Assembly: GCF_024139115.2 (NCBI RefSeq)
Contig: NC_085140.1
Location: 290,871,293-290,935,292 of the forward strand
Source: Armigeres subalbatus
Lineage: Eukaryota > Arthropoda > Insecta > Diptera > Culicidae
DNA: 64,000 bases
Direction of reading: 5' to 3'
Within the stretch, counting starts at the first letter, position 1. Every line of letters starts with the position of its first letter. Positions 52,601 through 63,190 of this stretch are shown here, one piece after another. Position numbers and translations under genes: made by a program. The notes under the pieces are model-generated. The model was not told the origin of the DNA and did no database searches. It saw only the letters and a program-made list of their open reading frames with translations.

Positions 52601-52719
52601 TCAAATTTCCTTAAAAATATCTACGATCTTTCACAGAAAACATCTTCGAATTTTCTTGGGAAAGTCCTTCGAATTACGTTTGGGGCTTTGTTGCCCGATA
52701 TTTGTGACCATAACCCTCC
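52592..52719. repeat. Direct repeat unit 2 at the array edge
   Basis: Partner of 52201-52329. Beyond CCCTCC the two copies diverge (ATAAATTG against TCTTGCTC), marking the duplication end. Confidence 0.9.
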
Positions 52720-54229
52720 TCTTGCTCAGCACTCGCTACGTTATCGTGACAAAGACGAGTGGCGGTGATGAATCCCCAATTCATTGGTTATTTGAGTACT
52801 GGAGATTTCCTCTCTGGTGATTGGGTAGTGGAATTAGATGAAACGTTACTATCATGGCATTCTGTTCAAGCTTCATACAAGATAATTTTATCCTCAAGAT
52901 AGTGATGCTGCATTTGACGCGGATCTGACATGTATGGCGTACAACTATACTGCCTAGTATGATCTCGTATTTGTTGCAATCGACAAAAGTAGACATGGGA
53001 GGAATAGAACGATAAGGTTTGTGGCATGCATTAGTATGGAAATCTGAATGATTTTTGAAAACTGCACAAAAATGTCTTTGGTTGGAAAATTGATTTCGTT
53101 TATTTATTGAACGGACAAAGAAGGTGAAAGAATAACAATGTTACTTATTTGAGGCTCTTCGCTCAATGTTACCAGTACAGAATTTTTTCAATCATATATA
53201 ACAACCAATTTATAAAATCAGAAATTATCTTGTCAGCTGAAAAAACTAACTTTGAAGAATTGAACCAAAAACTACAAGTATGCGATCATGGGTGTATGAT
53301 TTAAAAAGAAAACACATAGACGATCGTGATGACGTGATTTACGAAATCTTAATTAGCAAGCTCAGGGCCTTCCTTTGGCCTGACAGAAGATTCGCGGCAG
53401 CAAAGCAAAACTATGCTAGAGGTGGCTGACTTCTATTCGCGGTCTTGTGTTTGATTTTTTTTTTCAAATTCTCATCGTGTTAAATATTTATATGAATGCA
53501 AAAATGGTAACCATAGTGAAAAATTGAGGAAGGGCTTAATGCACTCTTTGAGGCTGCAATGTTCTAGTGAAGAATGTACTGCCAATGAAGAAAAAGTGAG
53601 CAATCTCGATCTTAAGACCTAAAACAATAAAAAACAATTTACTGAATTTTCGAAAGATTGTGCCATTTGAGAGTGAAAATTCAAATGAGTGATCTATAAT
53701 AGTATGCCTTTTCATCGTCGCAAATCTCAGATAAACTTTGAATATTCCACCAAATTAGCTACTAGTTTTGTTTGGTTTCGTTCTACCTACACGTACACTG
53801 GCGCAGTGGTGACTATTTTTGCTTATACGACATTCTGTACTGAAAGGTCACCGTGCTAATAGTGGAATAGTCTTTGGAAATTCAGAAGTAAATAAGGCCA
53901 TAATACACAACCAGATAATGGAAGATTTTGCGACAATCATGCATTAATTGCATGCAAATTTTCCTATAATCTGCAACAAATGTGCAAAATGACTGATCTT
54001 TACTAGTGACTGACTGCCCTTTTTGTTGTTTTAGTTAACTCAGTGTTCTGTTTCCAGATGTTCTATTTTCTTATCTCCATTCAACGTGATAGGTAGTAAA
54101 TAACGTTTAATTTGATTGATGTGCAAATCGATGGGGTGCATACTGAAAGTTGTTTATAATAAATAGGGTAACGATGGTATTTTGGACATCTGAGTATATA
54201 TTGCCATAAATAAATATGGTTGGAAATGT
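52720..54229. other. Unassigned sequence
   Basis: No gene, repeat or RNA structure recognised over about 1.5 kb. Confidence 0.4.
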
Positions 54230-54480
54230 GGACTTTGTGGCCGTGCGGCTAAGCGCATTTGCGTGCCGTGGAGTGTGGGTTCTTTTCGCACTCTAGTTAG
54301 GAGAGACCTTTTCGTAATGCGGCAAAATCTCCACTTGTCCTGCCATTGTCTAATGCTAGGTCACTTGTCATAAGGCGAGTTTGTACCATCCCATTCAATT
54401 CCACCACTTGATTGTACCTTGACAGATACGTATTTCGACCTCAACAGTTAGGTCGTCTTCAGTGTCTCGTACTTGACTTA
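54230..54480 (+). mobile_element. tRNA-derived SINE, second family
   Basis: The head TGGCCGTGCGGCTAAGCGC (box A-like) and GGGTTCTTTTCGCACTC (decayed box B) look like a tRNA of the Leu/Ser type. The body has AGGAGAGACCTTTTCG and the 3' module CCTTGACAGATACGTATTTC...ACTTGACT. It differs from the Feilai-like copies throughout the body. The 3' module also occurs alone at 46757-46860, suggesting it is the LINE-derived tail. The family name is not certain. Confidence 0.65.
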
Positions 54481-54487
54481 GTTGACT

Positions 54488-54766
54488 TTCTTCTTCTTTT
54501 TGGCATTACATCCCCCACTGGAACATTGCCGCCTTGGTGCTTATTGTTCATTTAGCCCTTCCACAGTTATAAACCGCGAGGTTTCTTAACCGGTAACTGG
54601 GTTTTTACATTAGTACGTCATGAGGCTAACACGATGATACTTTTATGTTTAGGGATGTGGACAATTTCCAAATTTTCATTGCCTGGACCGGCGCACCGGG
54701 AATCGAACCCAACCATCCTCAGCATGGTCTTGCTTTATAGCCGCGCTTCTTACCGCTGATCACTAT
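54488..54766 (-). mobile_element. Feilai-like SINE, minus strand
   Basis: The TTCTTCTTCTTTTTGGCATTACATCC complement of the tail starts the copy on the plus strand. The tRNA-like head with GGGAATCGAACCC (complement of box B) lies near 54705. It is inserted directly next to the other SINE at 54230-54480. Confidence 0.85.
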
Positions 54767-54790
54767 TGCTTTAAAAAGCAGAGTAGAAAG

Positions 54791-55007
54791 TCAAAACCCT
54801 GATGAAACCGAGAAATTTAGAAATCTCGTGCAAAAAAAAAAAAATACTGGAAAATGTGAATGAGTGTTTTTCAGCGTATTTTGCGCATAAAAAATAGTGT
54901 CAAAACCCTGATGAAACTGAGAAATTTAGAAATCTCGTGCAAAAAAAAAAATACTGGAAAATGTGAATGAGTGTTTTCCAGCGTATTTTGCGCATAAAAA
55001 ATAGTGT
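54791..55007. repeat. 109-bp tandem duplication
   Basis: TCAAAACCCTGATGAAACCG at 54791 and again at 54900, with the copies near-identical (differences: ACCG/ACTG, A-run length, TTTTC/TTTCC). The unit contains GAGAAATTTAGAAATCTC, a small palindrome. The second copy continues into the dispersed repeat at 55000. Confidence 0.9.
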
Positions 55008-55310
55008 TTTGCCCATAACTTCTGATCCCATAGACCGATCTGGCCAATTTTCAATAGCCAACAATGGAATTTGTTGTAAGTAATTCGGTGAATGCTTAGT
55101 TTAATAAAGTGTGTCTACAAAATGTTGTACACCTACACACATACACACACATATACATACATACACATAACATACATGACCTCAATTTGTTGAGCTGATT
55201 CGATTGAAATTAAACACTATGGGCATCCGAGTCTTTTATCAAAGGTATGGTTTTGGATTGATCATGCAGCCTTTACGTATACGTAGTATGCGAGAATGGC
55301 AAAAATATAT
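55000..55310 (-). repeat. Dispersed repeat with hairpin end, minus-strand copy
   Basis: Read on the minus strand, the hairpin end lies at 55276-55292 (CGCATAC-TAC-GTATACG), followed by AAGGCTGCATG, a CA/TACA tract (complement of the GT tract) at 55136-55172, and CCGGATCGGTC-like words to about 55010. Confidence 0.65.
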
Positions 55311-55485
55311 GCAGATGTACAAAATAGATCAATTACCCTACGGTCAGAATACCGAGGAGCCAAGTTGTTTATACATTGTTATCAGATTGAAATCTGTTTT
55401 CTGATTAGCTGACTATAATGTGTACTTTCATGGGTGACTTGCATTACTCCAGTAAAAAAATATGAAAACAAATGAATACTTGAAT

Positions 55486-55738
55486 CACAGACAAACAGAC
55501 ATAACACATTGAACATTTACTCATCAAATTCATCGTCGTTCAAACAGTAACGACATCTGTTGATTTCAGTTAGTTGAGCAAATCACGAACCAGATGGCGA
55601 TAGTGAGCAAACGTCAAACTCGAGCAAATCCGATGAGCGCGCCACGAGTGATCGATTGGCCAACTAATGATTATTTGAATTGACCAGTAAATCAGTGAAC
55701 GATGGAATTTTGACGAGTGTTATGTCTGTTTGTCTGTG
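55486..55738. mobile_element. TIR element with 7-bp target duplication
   Basis: CACAGACAAACAGACATAAC at the left and GTTATGTCTGTTTGTCTGTG at the right are perfectly inverted. CTTGAAT is duplicated directly outside (55479-55485, 55739-55745). The 253-bp interior is non-coding. A 7-bp duplication is uncommon; hAT and P elements usually make 8. Confidence 0.9.
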
Positions 55739-55957
55739 CTTGAATTTAACATAATTCAAGTTTATTTATATAAACATACACAAAAAAAAATCGTTGGGTA
55801 AATTAAGAGAAACGTTGGTAAAATTAAGAATTTTAGTTAGTGAATTTCAGTAGAAAGTATAATACTGGTAAATCCACCATTGTGAAAATGTCACTTCGGT
55901 AAGATCTTCAACAAAAGCTGACTTTTCAAAATAAAATTTTTCTCTCAAAATAACAAA
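55739..55957. other. Unassigned AT-rich sequence
   Basis: GTAAATTAAGA-type words repeat near 55797-55830; nothing else recognised. Confidence 0.3.
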
Positions 55958-56204
55958 GGCCGATACAAATATTTAAAAACTATTTTGTCTCCCTCCCCCT
56001 CGGATTCTTTGCCAAAAAATAATATTTTGAGGGGGCAACAAAATAAAACTCGGATAATTTTGAGGATTTTCAAAACATTCTTTAACAAATCCTCGGAGTT
56101 TTTTTTTATTTTTTTCATTTTAATATTTATTTTTTATTTGCCTCCCCCCCTTGACCTTTCGGAGACCAGTAGGACAAAAAGTTAGATACATATTTGTAAC
56201 GGCC
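55958..56204. mobile_element. MITE with GGCCG...CGGCC ends, copy 2
   Basis: GGCCGATACAAATATTTAAA at the left and ATATTTGTAACGGCC at the right. It matches 2803-3036 along its length, including GACCTTTCGGAGACCAGTAG and the ATAATATTTTGAGGG block. Confidence 0.85.
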
Positions 56205-56555
56205 TAATGTATTTTACATTAGAATTAACTAGTGATTCTTTTAAAACAACATGTGTCGTGCGCTTTCAATTTAAGAAAAGTACGTCAAATTTATTCAAAA
56301 TTTGTTTCATTTTATTTTTGTGTTCTTTTGGTTTTTTATTGTCTATTTTTTATTGAATAATGCAGCATAACCACACAAGATACCCTGCATGAATGTCCAA
56401 ATTCCAGATGAATGATTTTGATATCGGCAAGTTCTGATCGATGATCCAAGCGCGTCAATTGGAAAATATGATCAACATCTATAATTATAGGGTGGGTGTA
56501 CCAATCGTCGTCATACCTAAGAACAACTATTTTTAAAAAAATAAGTAAGGGCATG
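56205..56555. other. Unassigned sequence
   Basis: A minus-strand open frame (56336-56599) has no domain and runs into the SINE. Confidence 0.4.
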
Positions 56556-56846
56556 GGGCCCTCCTTAGCCGTGCGGTAAGACGCGCGGCTACGAAGCAAG
56601 ATTATGCTGAGAGTGGCTGGGTTCGATTCCCGGTGCCGGTCTAGGCAATTTTCGGATTGTAAATTGTCTCGACTTCCCTGGGCATAAAAGTATCATCGTG
56701 CTAGCCTCATGATATACGAATGCAAAAATGGTAACTTGGCTTAGAAACCTCGCAGTTAATAACTATGGAAGTGCTGCTTAATGAACACTAAGCTGCGAGG
56801 CGGCTCTGTCTCAGTGTGGGGATGTAATGCCAATAAGAAGAAGAAG
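56556..56846 (+). mobile_element. Feilai-like SINE, best-preserved copy
   Basis: The box A-like TTAGCCGTGCGGTAAGACGC and the exact box B GGTTCGATTCCC (near 56620) are intact, so RNA polymerase III transcription is possible. The body and GAAGAAGAAG tail are complete. GTAAGGGCATGG before and GTAAAGGCATGTGG after are an imperfect target duplication. Confidence 0.9.
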
Positions 56847-56976
56847 TAAAGGCATGTGGGTGGACTTTATATATCAAGCGGCAGGTTTTACTTCCTGCTC
56901 CTTAGAACAGCTGGGAAAACCACAATAAAATTTGTTATAATTTTCAAAATTGATTAATCCATATAATAGGAACGCA

Positions 56977-57135
56977 TGCACCAGTTGTTGCACTATTCTT
57001 AATTTTGGTTCCTTATTTGGCAAATCCCATTGTTTTATTATTATGATTTATTGTCAACAGGTGAAATAGACACCTCAACGACCGTTTTCTTATGGGATTG
57101 GCCAAATTGGGACCACTAGTGCGACAACTGGTGCA
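56977..57135. mobile_element. Foldback MITE
   Basis: TGCACCAGTTGTTGCACTA at the left and the mirrored TAGTGCGACAACTGGTGCA at the right, with inner TTTGGCAAATCCCA against TGGGATTGGCCAAAT, form arms of about 55 bp around a short centre. Confidence 0.75.
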
Positions 57136-57319
57136 AAGGGCGTCAAAAATTAAGCAAAATTAGTTTTTCCAATGATGCTTTTCTTGTTTTGGAGGAGATC
57201 AAAGGTGTTATGTATCATAATATGAATATGCTTTATCGATATGAACTTGGTTTGCGGTGAATTGATTGGCCTTTTGGCATATAAAACACTAGAGCGATAA
57301 CTAGTGCTATAGTGGGTTA

Positions 57320-57505
57320 GGGACAAAAAGTCGAAATACATAAGGTCGAAAGGACAAAAAGTCGAAAGACAAAACGTCGAAAGACAAAAGGTCGAAGGGA
57401 CAAATGGTCGAAAGGACAAAAAGTCGAACGGGACAAAAGGTCGAAAGGACAAAAGGTCGAAAGGGACAAAAGGTCTAAAGGAAAAAAGTCGAAAGAAACA
57501 AAAGA
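57320..57505. repeat. Short tandem repeat, GGACAAAAGGTCGAAA
   Basis: About eleven units of 14-17 bp (GGACAAAAGGTCGAAA and GGACAAAAAGTCGAAA variants). The minus-strand frame reading FRPFVPFD repeats is a by-product of the array. Confidence 0.9.
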
Positions 57506-57966
57506 TCAATCAAAATCAAAATTATACAATGTTTAACAATTAATTAAAATTTATTCAGTGAGTACAACTAAAGATGGATGTTTGGGTTTTCTAAATATCA
57601 TATCGATCTATCAAAATGGAGCACGCCGCACATCAAATACATCAATGCGCGCGACTGCGGTGTGCCCTATTTTAACAGATTGAAATGACATTAAGAAAAC
57701 CTTGATATTCATCTATTATTCGCACTCATTAAATGCATTTTCTTCAATTGTTGAAAATAGTGAAAAATAGAAGGGCAATTTTTTTGCCAACTGTTCCTTT
57801 TGCAACCAATACAAGTTTTATTCATTTCCAAAATCAACAATCTGCTTTATCTCTAACAAATCTATCTAGACATTCATAATATTGTTTCATAGTAATTTAT
57901 CCTTCTTTGAAAATGGATCATTCTTCAAATTTGAATAATGAGATGAGTGAGTTATTATTTCTGCAT
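57506..57966. other. Unassigned AT-rich sequence
   Basis: Nothing recognised. GCACGCCGCACATC and GATGCGCGCGACTGCGGTGTGC-like words near 57620-57665 are locally GC-rich. Confidence 0.3.
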
Positions 57967-59206
57967 AAGAGTAAAATCAGCAGTGATTCAAATCGTTCGG
58001 GGCTGTCAGTTTGAATATGAATCTGAAACATTCATTTTCCCAGCAGCTGTTCTAGATTCAGTTTTTATACCAGTCAACTGTCAAATAAATAAAACTGGTA
58101 TAACGCTCCGTTCTATTTTCTGCAGATTTGAACCACGATTGAATCACGAGATTCAAATATTTTTCAATTGTTTTGGTGTATGAATGCGTCATTTTATCTA
58201 CGGATCAATCCACGTTGCAATTACGGCGTCTTTCTTGGTAGCAACATAATGATTTCATTTAATTAAAAATTTGAAAAAACATGAATACAACACTTCTGGG
58301 GAAACCAGCAAGTTTGTTCTATTTTGCTTCAGATTCAAACTAGAATACGCGAGGAGAAGTGGATGAACGCTGTCATCAGAGGAAAAGTAGAATCATTGAA
58401 ATTTAACACGGGAAGGTATAGCCAATGGAATTGAAAATAATTTTAAAAATTACAAACAGAGATTTTTTTGAAAATGATTTATTAGGCGGGATTAGAAATT
58501 CAATTAAGATTAAAAATAGTACCATCTCCGGAATCATTTCAAGAAAAAACTTCATTGTCATTAACAATCAAATTAATATATGTATAATTCTAACCTCATG
58601 CTATAAATTATTTATAAATAAATTTTATTTTGAAATTTTGAAAATTATTTTGAAAGCTGCATTCCATACTTCGCTGTGAATTTTTTTTCATGATTCTACT
58701 TTTTCTTTTGATGACAGAATTCATCCTTCTCTTAGCGTATAGTGGTCAAAAATTTGGAATGAAACTGAATCACTACTGATTTCACTCTTGATCTGGATCA
58801 AAATAGAACAAACATGTTGGTTTCTCCAGCAGTGTTCCATCCATGTTTTTCAAATATTCAATTAAATAAAATCATTATTTTGCTGCCAAGAAAGGCGCCG
58901 TAATTGCACAGTGGATTGATCCGTAGATAAAATGACGCGTTCATACACCAAAACAATTGAAAAATATTTGAATCTCGTGATTCAATCGTGGTTCAAATCT
59001 GCAGAAAATAGAACGGAGCGTTATATCAGTTTTATTTTTTTGACATTTGACTGGTATAAAAAATAAATCTAGAACAGCTGCTGGGAAAATGGATGTTCTA
59101 GATCAGCGGTTCTCAACCTTTTTCTAGAGACGTCCCCGTTCGGTCTTCACCATTCATTGAGGTACGACCTATTTTTTTTGCTGTAACTGAAAATAAAATT
59201 AACTCA

Positions 59207-59385
59207 TCTTCTTTTTCTCATTAGCATTACGTCACTGGGACATTTCCGCCTACCAGCTTAGTCATTAAGCACTTCCACAGTTGTTAACTGCGAGATTTCT
59301 AAGCCGAGTTACCATTTTTGCATTCTTATATCATGAGGCTAACACGATGATACATTCATGCCCACGGAGGCGAGAAACAGACCTG
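59207..59385 (-). mobile_element. Truncated Feilai-like SINE inside the hAT element
   Basis: TCTTCTTTTTCTCATTAGCATTACG (tail side, in two overlapping words), CTTCCACAGTTGTTAACTGC and TCATGAGGCTAACACGATGA match the other copies. The tRNA-like head is missing. Confidence 0.75.
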
Positions 59386-59559
59386 AAAACTACCGTGATA
59401 TAAGGTCTCCAAAAAGTTGTCTAAAATTTTCGTTGTTCCGTGAAATTTTCCCATTCAAATTAAACTTATACATCAAGAAGCTTCCTACAAAACTTTGAGA
59501 ACTTGTGGAGGCTTCCAAGCCTATTGAATAGAGACTTTTGAGCATTTCGAAAGGACGCT

Positions 59560-60970
59560 ATTAAGCCTCTTCAAAGAAGGCTTCCGAGCCTCTTAAAGAG
59601 AGGCTTCCGAGCATCTTGGAAGGAGGCTTCCGAGCCTCTTGAAAGGAGGTTTCCGAGCCTCTTAAAAGGAGGCTTCCGAGCCTCTTGAAAGGAGGCTTCC
59701 GAGCCTCTTGGAAGGAGGCTTCCGAGCCTCTTGGAAGGAGGCTTCCGAGCCTCTTGAAAGGAGGCTTCCGAGCCTTTTGAAAGGAGGCTTCCGAGCCTCT
59801 TGAAAGGAGGCTTCCGAGCCTCTTGAAAGGAGGCTTCCGAGCCTCTTGAAAGGAGGCTTCCAAACCTCTTGAAAGGAAGCTTCCGAGCCTCTTGAAAGGA
59901 GGCTAACGAGCCTCTTGAAAGGAGGCTTCTGAGCCTCTTGGAAGGAGGCTTCCGACCCTCTTGAAAGGAGGCTTCCGAGCCTCTTGGAAGGAGGCTTCCG
60001 AGCCTCTTGAAAGGAGGCTTCCGAGCCTCTTGAAAGGAGGCTTCCGAGCCTCTTGAAAGGAGGCTTCCGAGCCTCTTGAAAGGAGGCTTCCGAGCCTCTT
60101 GAAAGGAGGCTTCTGAGCCTCTTAGAAGGAGGCTTCCGAGCCTCTTGAAAGGAGGCTTTCAAGCCTCTTGAAAGGAGGCTTCCGAGCTCTTGAAAGGAGG
60201 CTGAAGCCTCTTGAAAGGAGGCTCTGAGCTCTCTTGACAGGAGGCTTCCTGGCCTCTTGAAAGGAGGCTTGAGGCCTCTTGAAAGGAGGCTTCTGAGCCT
60301 CTTGAAAGGAGGCTTGAGCCTCTTGAAAGGAGACTTCCTGAGCCTCTTGAAAGGGAGACTCTGAGCCTCTTGAAAGGAGGCTTCTGAGCCTCTTGAAAGG
60401 AGCCTTCCAGCCTCTTGAAAGGAGCCTGAGCCTCTGAAAGGAGCCTTCTGAGCCTCTTGAAAGGAGGCCTGAGCCTCTTGAAGGAGGCTTCCTGAGCCTC
60501 TTGAAAGGAGGCTCTGGAGCCTCTTGAAAGGAGGCTTCTGAGCCTCTTGAAAGGAGGCCTGAGCCTCTTGAAAGGAGGCTTACGAGCCTCTTGAAAGGAG
60601 GCTTACGAGACTCTTGAAAGGAGGCTTCCGAGCCTCTTGAAAGGAGGCTTCCGAGCCTCTTGAAAGGAGCCTTCCGAGCCTCTTGAAAGGAGCCTTCCGA
60701 GCCTCTTGAAAGGAGCCTTCCGAGCCTCTTGAAAGGAGCCTTCCGAGCCTCTTGAAAGGAGGCTTCCGAGCCTCTTGAAAGGAGGCTTCCGAGCCTCTTG
60801 AAAGGAGGCTTCCGAGCCTCTTGAAAGGAGGCTTCCGAGCCTCTTGAAAGGAGGCTTCCGAGCCTCTTGAAAGGAGGCTTCAGAGCCTCTTGAAGGGAGG
60901 CTTCCGAGCCTCTTGAAAGGAGGCTTACGACCTGCATGGAAGGAGGCTTTTGACACGCGTAGAAAGCGGT
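59560..60970. repeat. 23-bp minisatellite, CTTCCGAGCCTCTTGAAAGGAGG
   Basis: About sixty units. Consensus CTTCCGAGCCTCTTGAAAGG plus AGG. GCCTC-TTGAAAG-GAGGC forms a small dyad in each unit. Variants cluster: four or five consecutive units near 60660-60750 have GGAGCC for GGAGGC, and 60180-60600 has many short deletions. Because 23 is not a multiple of three and the unit lacks stops on the minus strand, all minus frames stay open with a 23-residue period; this is not a gene. Confidence 0.95.
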
Positions 60971-61461
60971 TTCCAGCCTTTTGCAACGAAGCAACTGCGC
61001 TTTTTTTTTAAAGCCTTCATGCCTCTCAAATGAAAATTTCATTTTTTCAACATTTCATTTCAACATTTGAATTTAAGATTTTAGTTCAGAGGTATATTCT
61101 TAATATATTATTCAACATTTTGTTTCGAACAGTTAGATTGCATTTGAAGTTTTTTCAGATCTTTAATCCAACAGCCCTTCATACACTGTGCTAGTTGTGG
61201 TGGGCAGGATTTATTAGACTTTGATTCACTGATCGCCGTGCATATTGTGTACAATAGAAAGTTTTTAAATAAAATAATATACAGTTATCAAAACATTATC
61301 GATCATTTTTTATCAGATTTTTAATACATCCGCCATTACGCATTTTTGTCCAAGGTACCCCCTGGGGTCAGCGAAGGTACCCCAGGTTGAGAACCGCTGT
61401 TCTAGATTCATATTCAAACTGACAGTCCCGAACGATTTGAATCACTGCTGATTTTACTCTT

Positions 61462-63190
61462 ACAGCATACATCGAGATGTGGAATAGAAGTTCCTTCTCG
61501 CGCTTAGTTTCATAGGGGCGTAACTGTATTGATCGATTTCTCTTAATCTTCTCTTTCTCTCTTCTGAACCCCTGGCCGGTTTGAATAGCCATAAAGGCCT
61601 GCAGTAGCTTGTAAAAGTGTTGAGTGAAATCTTATCGGCTCAATGCTGGGATGTTTAGCGATGCACGTATACATCGTTCAGGACTTGGTTTATCGAGTAT
61701 CAGGTATCAGAAAGTTAGCTCAGTCGGTGCGTTCCTCTCCAATTGGGGGCTTCACACTAGCGCCTCCTGAAGGCCGTCATGATAAATTATATTTTAAAAA
61801 TTAAGTAAAAATATAAAAATAATAATAATAATAACAATAATTGAAATTGAAGTTGGAGGGCCAAGCCGGCCGATCACTGTACATGTTAAAAATAATTGTA
61901 GAACAAAAAATGTTTAAATAAAGAATAATTTTACTACTACTACTCCAATTGGGAGATTTGTGCCTCGCCCCTTTCCTTTCTCGCCATTTACGGAATGGAA
62001 AGAAGATTCCAATGAAATGTTGGAAGAAAGATAGAAGAAAAATACAACGATAAGACAGTAAGTCAAGTAAGTAAGTCAGTAGCATTGATGGTGGGAGAAT
62101 AAAGTGTACACATTCGTCGCCATCTGAATACACGAACACGATATTTTGGATACGAAAATAGTGAAAGTGTAATATAAAGAAAATACCTTCCATAAGAAAA
62201 TGGTAAACGACTTCAAGCTTTTCACCATTGGTTGAACTGATGTGGTTTATCAATAAATATCCATAATAAATGAGAGTAGACACTGAAGAATGAGAAGTTT
62301 TATCAACTCATTTTGCAACAGCAGATTGCGCAAAGTGCTTCACCCTAAAAGAGATGCGCTTGTAATAATAAGAAGATGCCTTCCATAGGACGATTTAATC
62401 ATCAAAATAATTGCTTGAAAATTGGGGCGGAGAGTTGATAGTTAGCTATGAACACAAATATTTCGCCAAACCATTTTCCTTGAAGAAAGAAAAGGTTTTT
62501 TTTCGGGCTGCATACTGTGAAGAGCGCCCTAATACTCCACAGGCTCCGTAGGAGACTAGGTTCTTGTTAGACCCGCCTAATTATTCATTTTTGGGAACGG
62601 ACAGCCTGATACCTTAAATTAGGGGTCACCTGTATGATGAACTTTTACCATCGGAACAGATAATCCGCAGCGTTATTCTTAACCGATTGATAGGCTACCG
62701 ACACTACACGACTATCTAGGCTATTCAAAAAAACGAAATTAACTTTTAAGATCAACTCCACAAGTATGCGAATAGCCAAATCGGTTGATCGAGTAGATCG
62801 CATGTTTTGAACTCCATGACGTTTTGGAGAACCGAAAAGGCCTGTAGTAGTTTGTCAAAGTAATGAGTGAAATCTTATCGGCTCAATGGATCTGCTGGTA
62901 TGTTTTGACGCTGCACGAATACATCGTTCAGGGCTTGGTTGATCGGGTAGATCGTATGTTTTGAACTCCAGGCCGTTTTGGAGACCCTGAAATATGTTAC
63001 GTTAATTCAATACTCGATAATTTCATGTCTTATGATCACATAGATATTTTTGAACATATTCTCAGCTTTGTTTCTAGAGATATGTATTCCATAGTGTCAC
63101 AGATAGAAAAAGTTGTTGAAATTTACACGAAAGTAATGCACATAAAGGGAATGCCAAAAAGAGCGTAAAGTTGAACGATATTATCACCTG
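61462..63190. other. Unassigned; short dispersed repeat words
   Basis: AGTGAAATCTTATCGGCTCAATG with CATCGTTCAGG occurs near 61625 and 62870. GATCGAGTAGATCGCATGTT (62780) recurs as GATCGGGTAGATCGTATGTT (62942), with GAACTCCA...CGTTTTGGAGA following both. (AAT)n tracts lie at 61816-61840. The minus-strand open frame at 61801-62283 (160 codons) is low-complexity (YYYYYF end) and no domain is seen. Confidence 0.4.

Larger units (their letters stand above)
59104..61399. mobile_element. Non-autonomous hAT-type element carrying a minisatellite
   Basis: CAGCGGTTCTCAACC at the left and GGTTGAGAACCGCTG at the right are 15-bp perfect TIRs of the hAT type. TTCTAGAT is duplicated as a perfect 8-bp target site (59096-59103, 61400-61407). 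GGTACGACC near 59160 and GGTACCCCCTGGGG near 61355 are subterminal. The 2.3-kb interior contains a truncated Feilai-like SINE and the 23-bp minisatellite, and no transposase. Confidence 0.92.
57967..61461. mobile_element. Long foldback element split by a hAT-type insertion
   Basis: Outer ends AAGAGTAAAATCAGCAGTGA (57967) and TCACTGCTGATTTTACTCTT (61442-61461) are inverted. The arms continue inward through TTTCCCAGCAGCTGTTCTAG, CGGAGCGTTATA, ATTCAAATATTTTTCAATTG and GATCAATCCAC-type blocks, so 57967-58390 mirrors about 58720-59103 plus 61408-61461. Without the hAT insertion it is about 1.2 kb with arms of about 400 bp. The open frames 57947-58183 and 58425-58679 lie in the arm and centre and have no domain. 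Confidence 0.85.

Noticed and set aside
56556..56640. tRNA gene
   Set aside because: The A and B boxes belong to the SINE head; the cloverleaf is incomplete and the sequence continues into the SINE body.
57150..57509. 119-codon minus-strand frame rich in FRPFVPFD
   Set aside because: Direct translation of the 14-17-bp tandem repeat at 57320-57505.
59560..60970. CRISPR-like array
   Set aside because: Units are contiguous, with no unique spacers, no cas genes, and a eukaryotic context.
59561..61042. Minus-strand frames of 100, 166, 306 and 127 codons with a 23-residue repeat
   Set aside because: A 23-bp unit without stops gives open frames with a 69-bp superperiod. All lie inside a hAT-type element, and overlapping frames are equally open.
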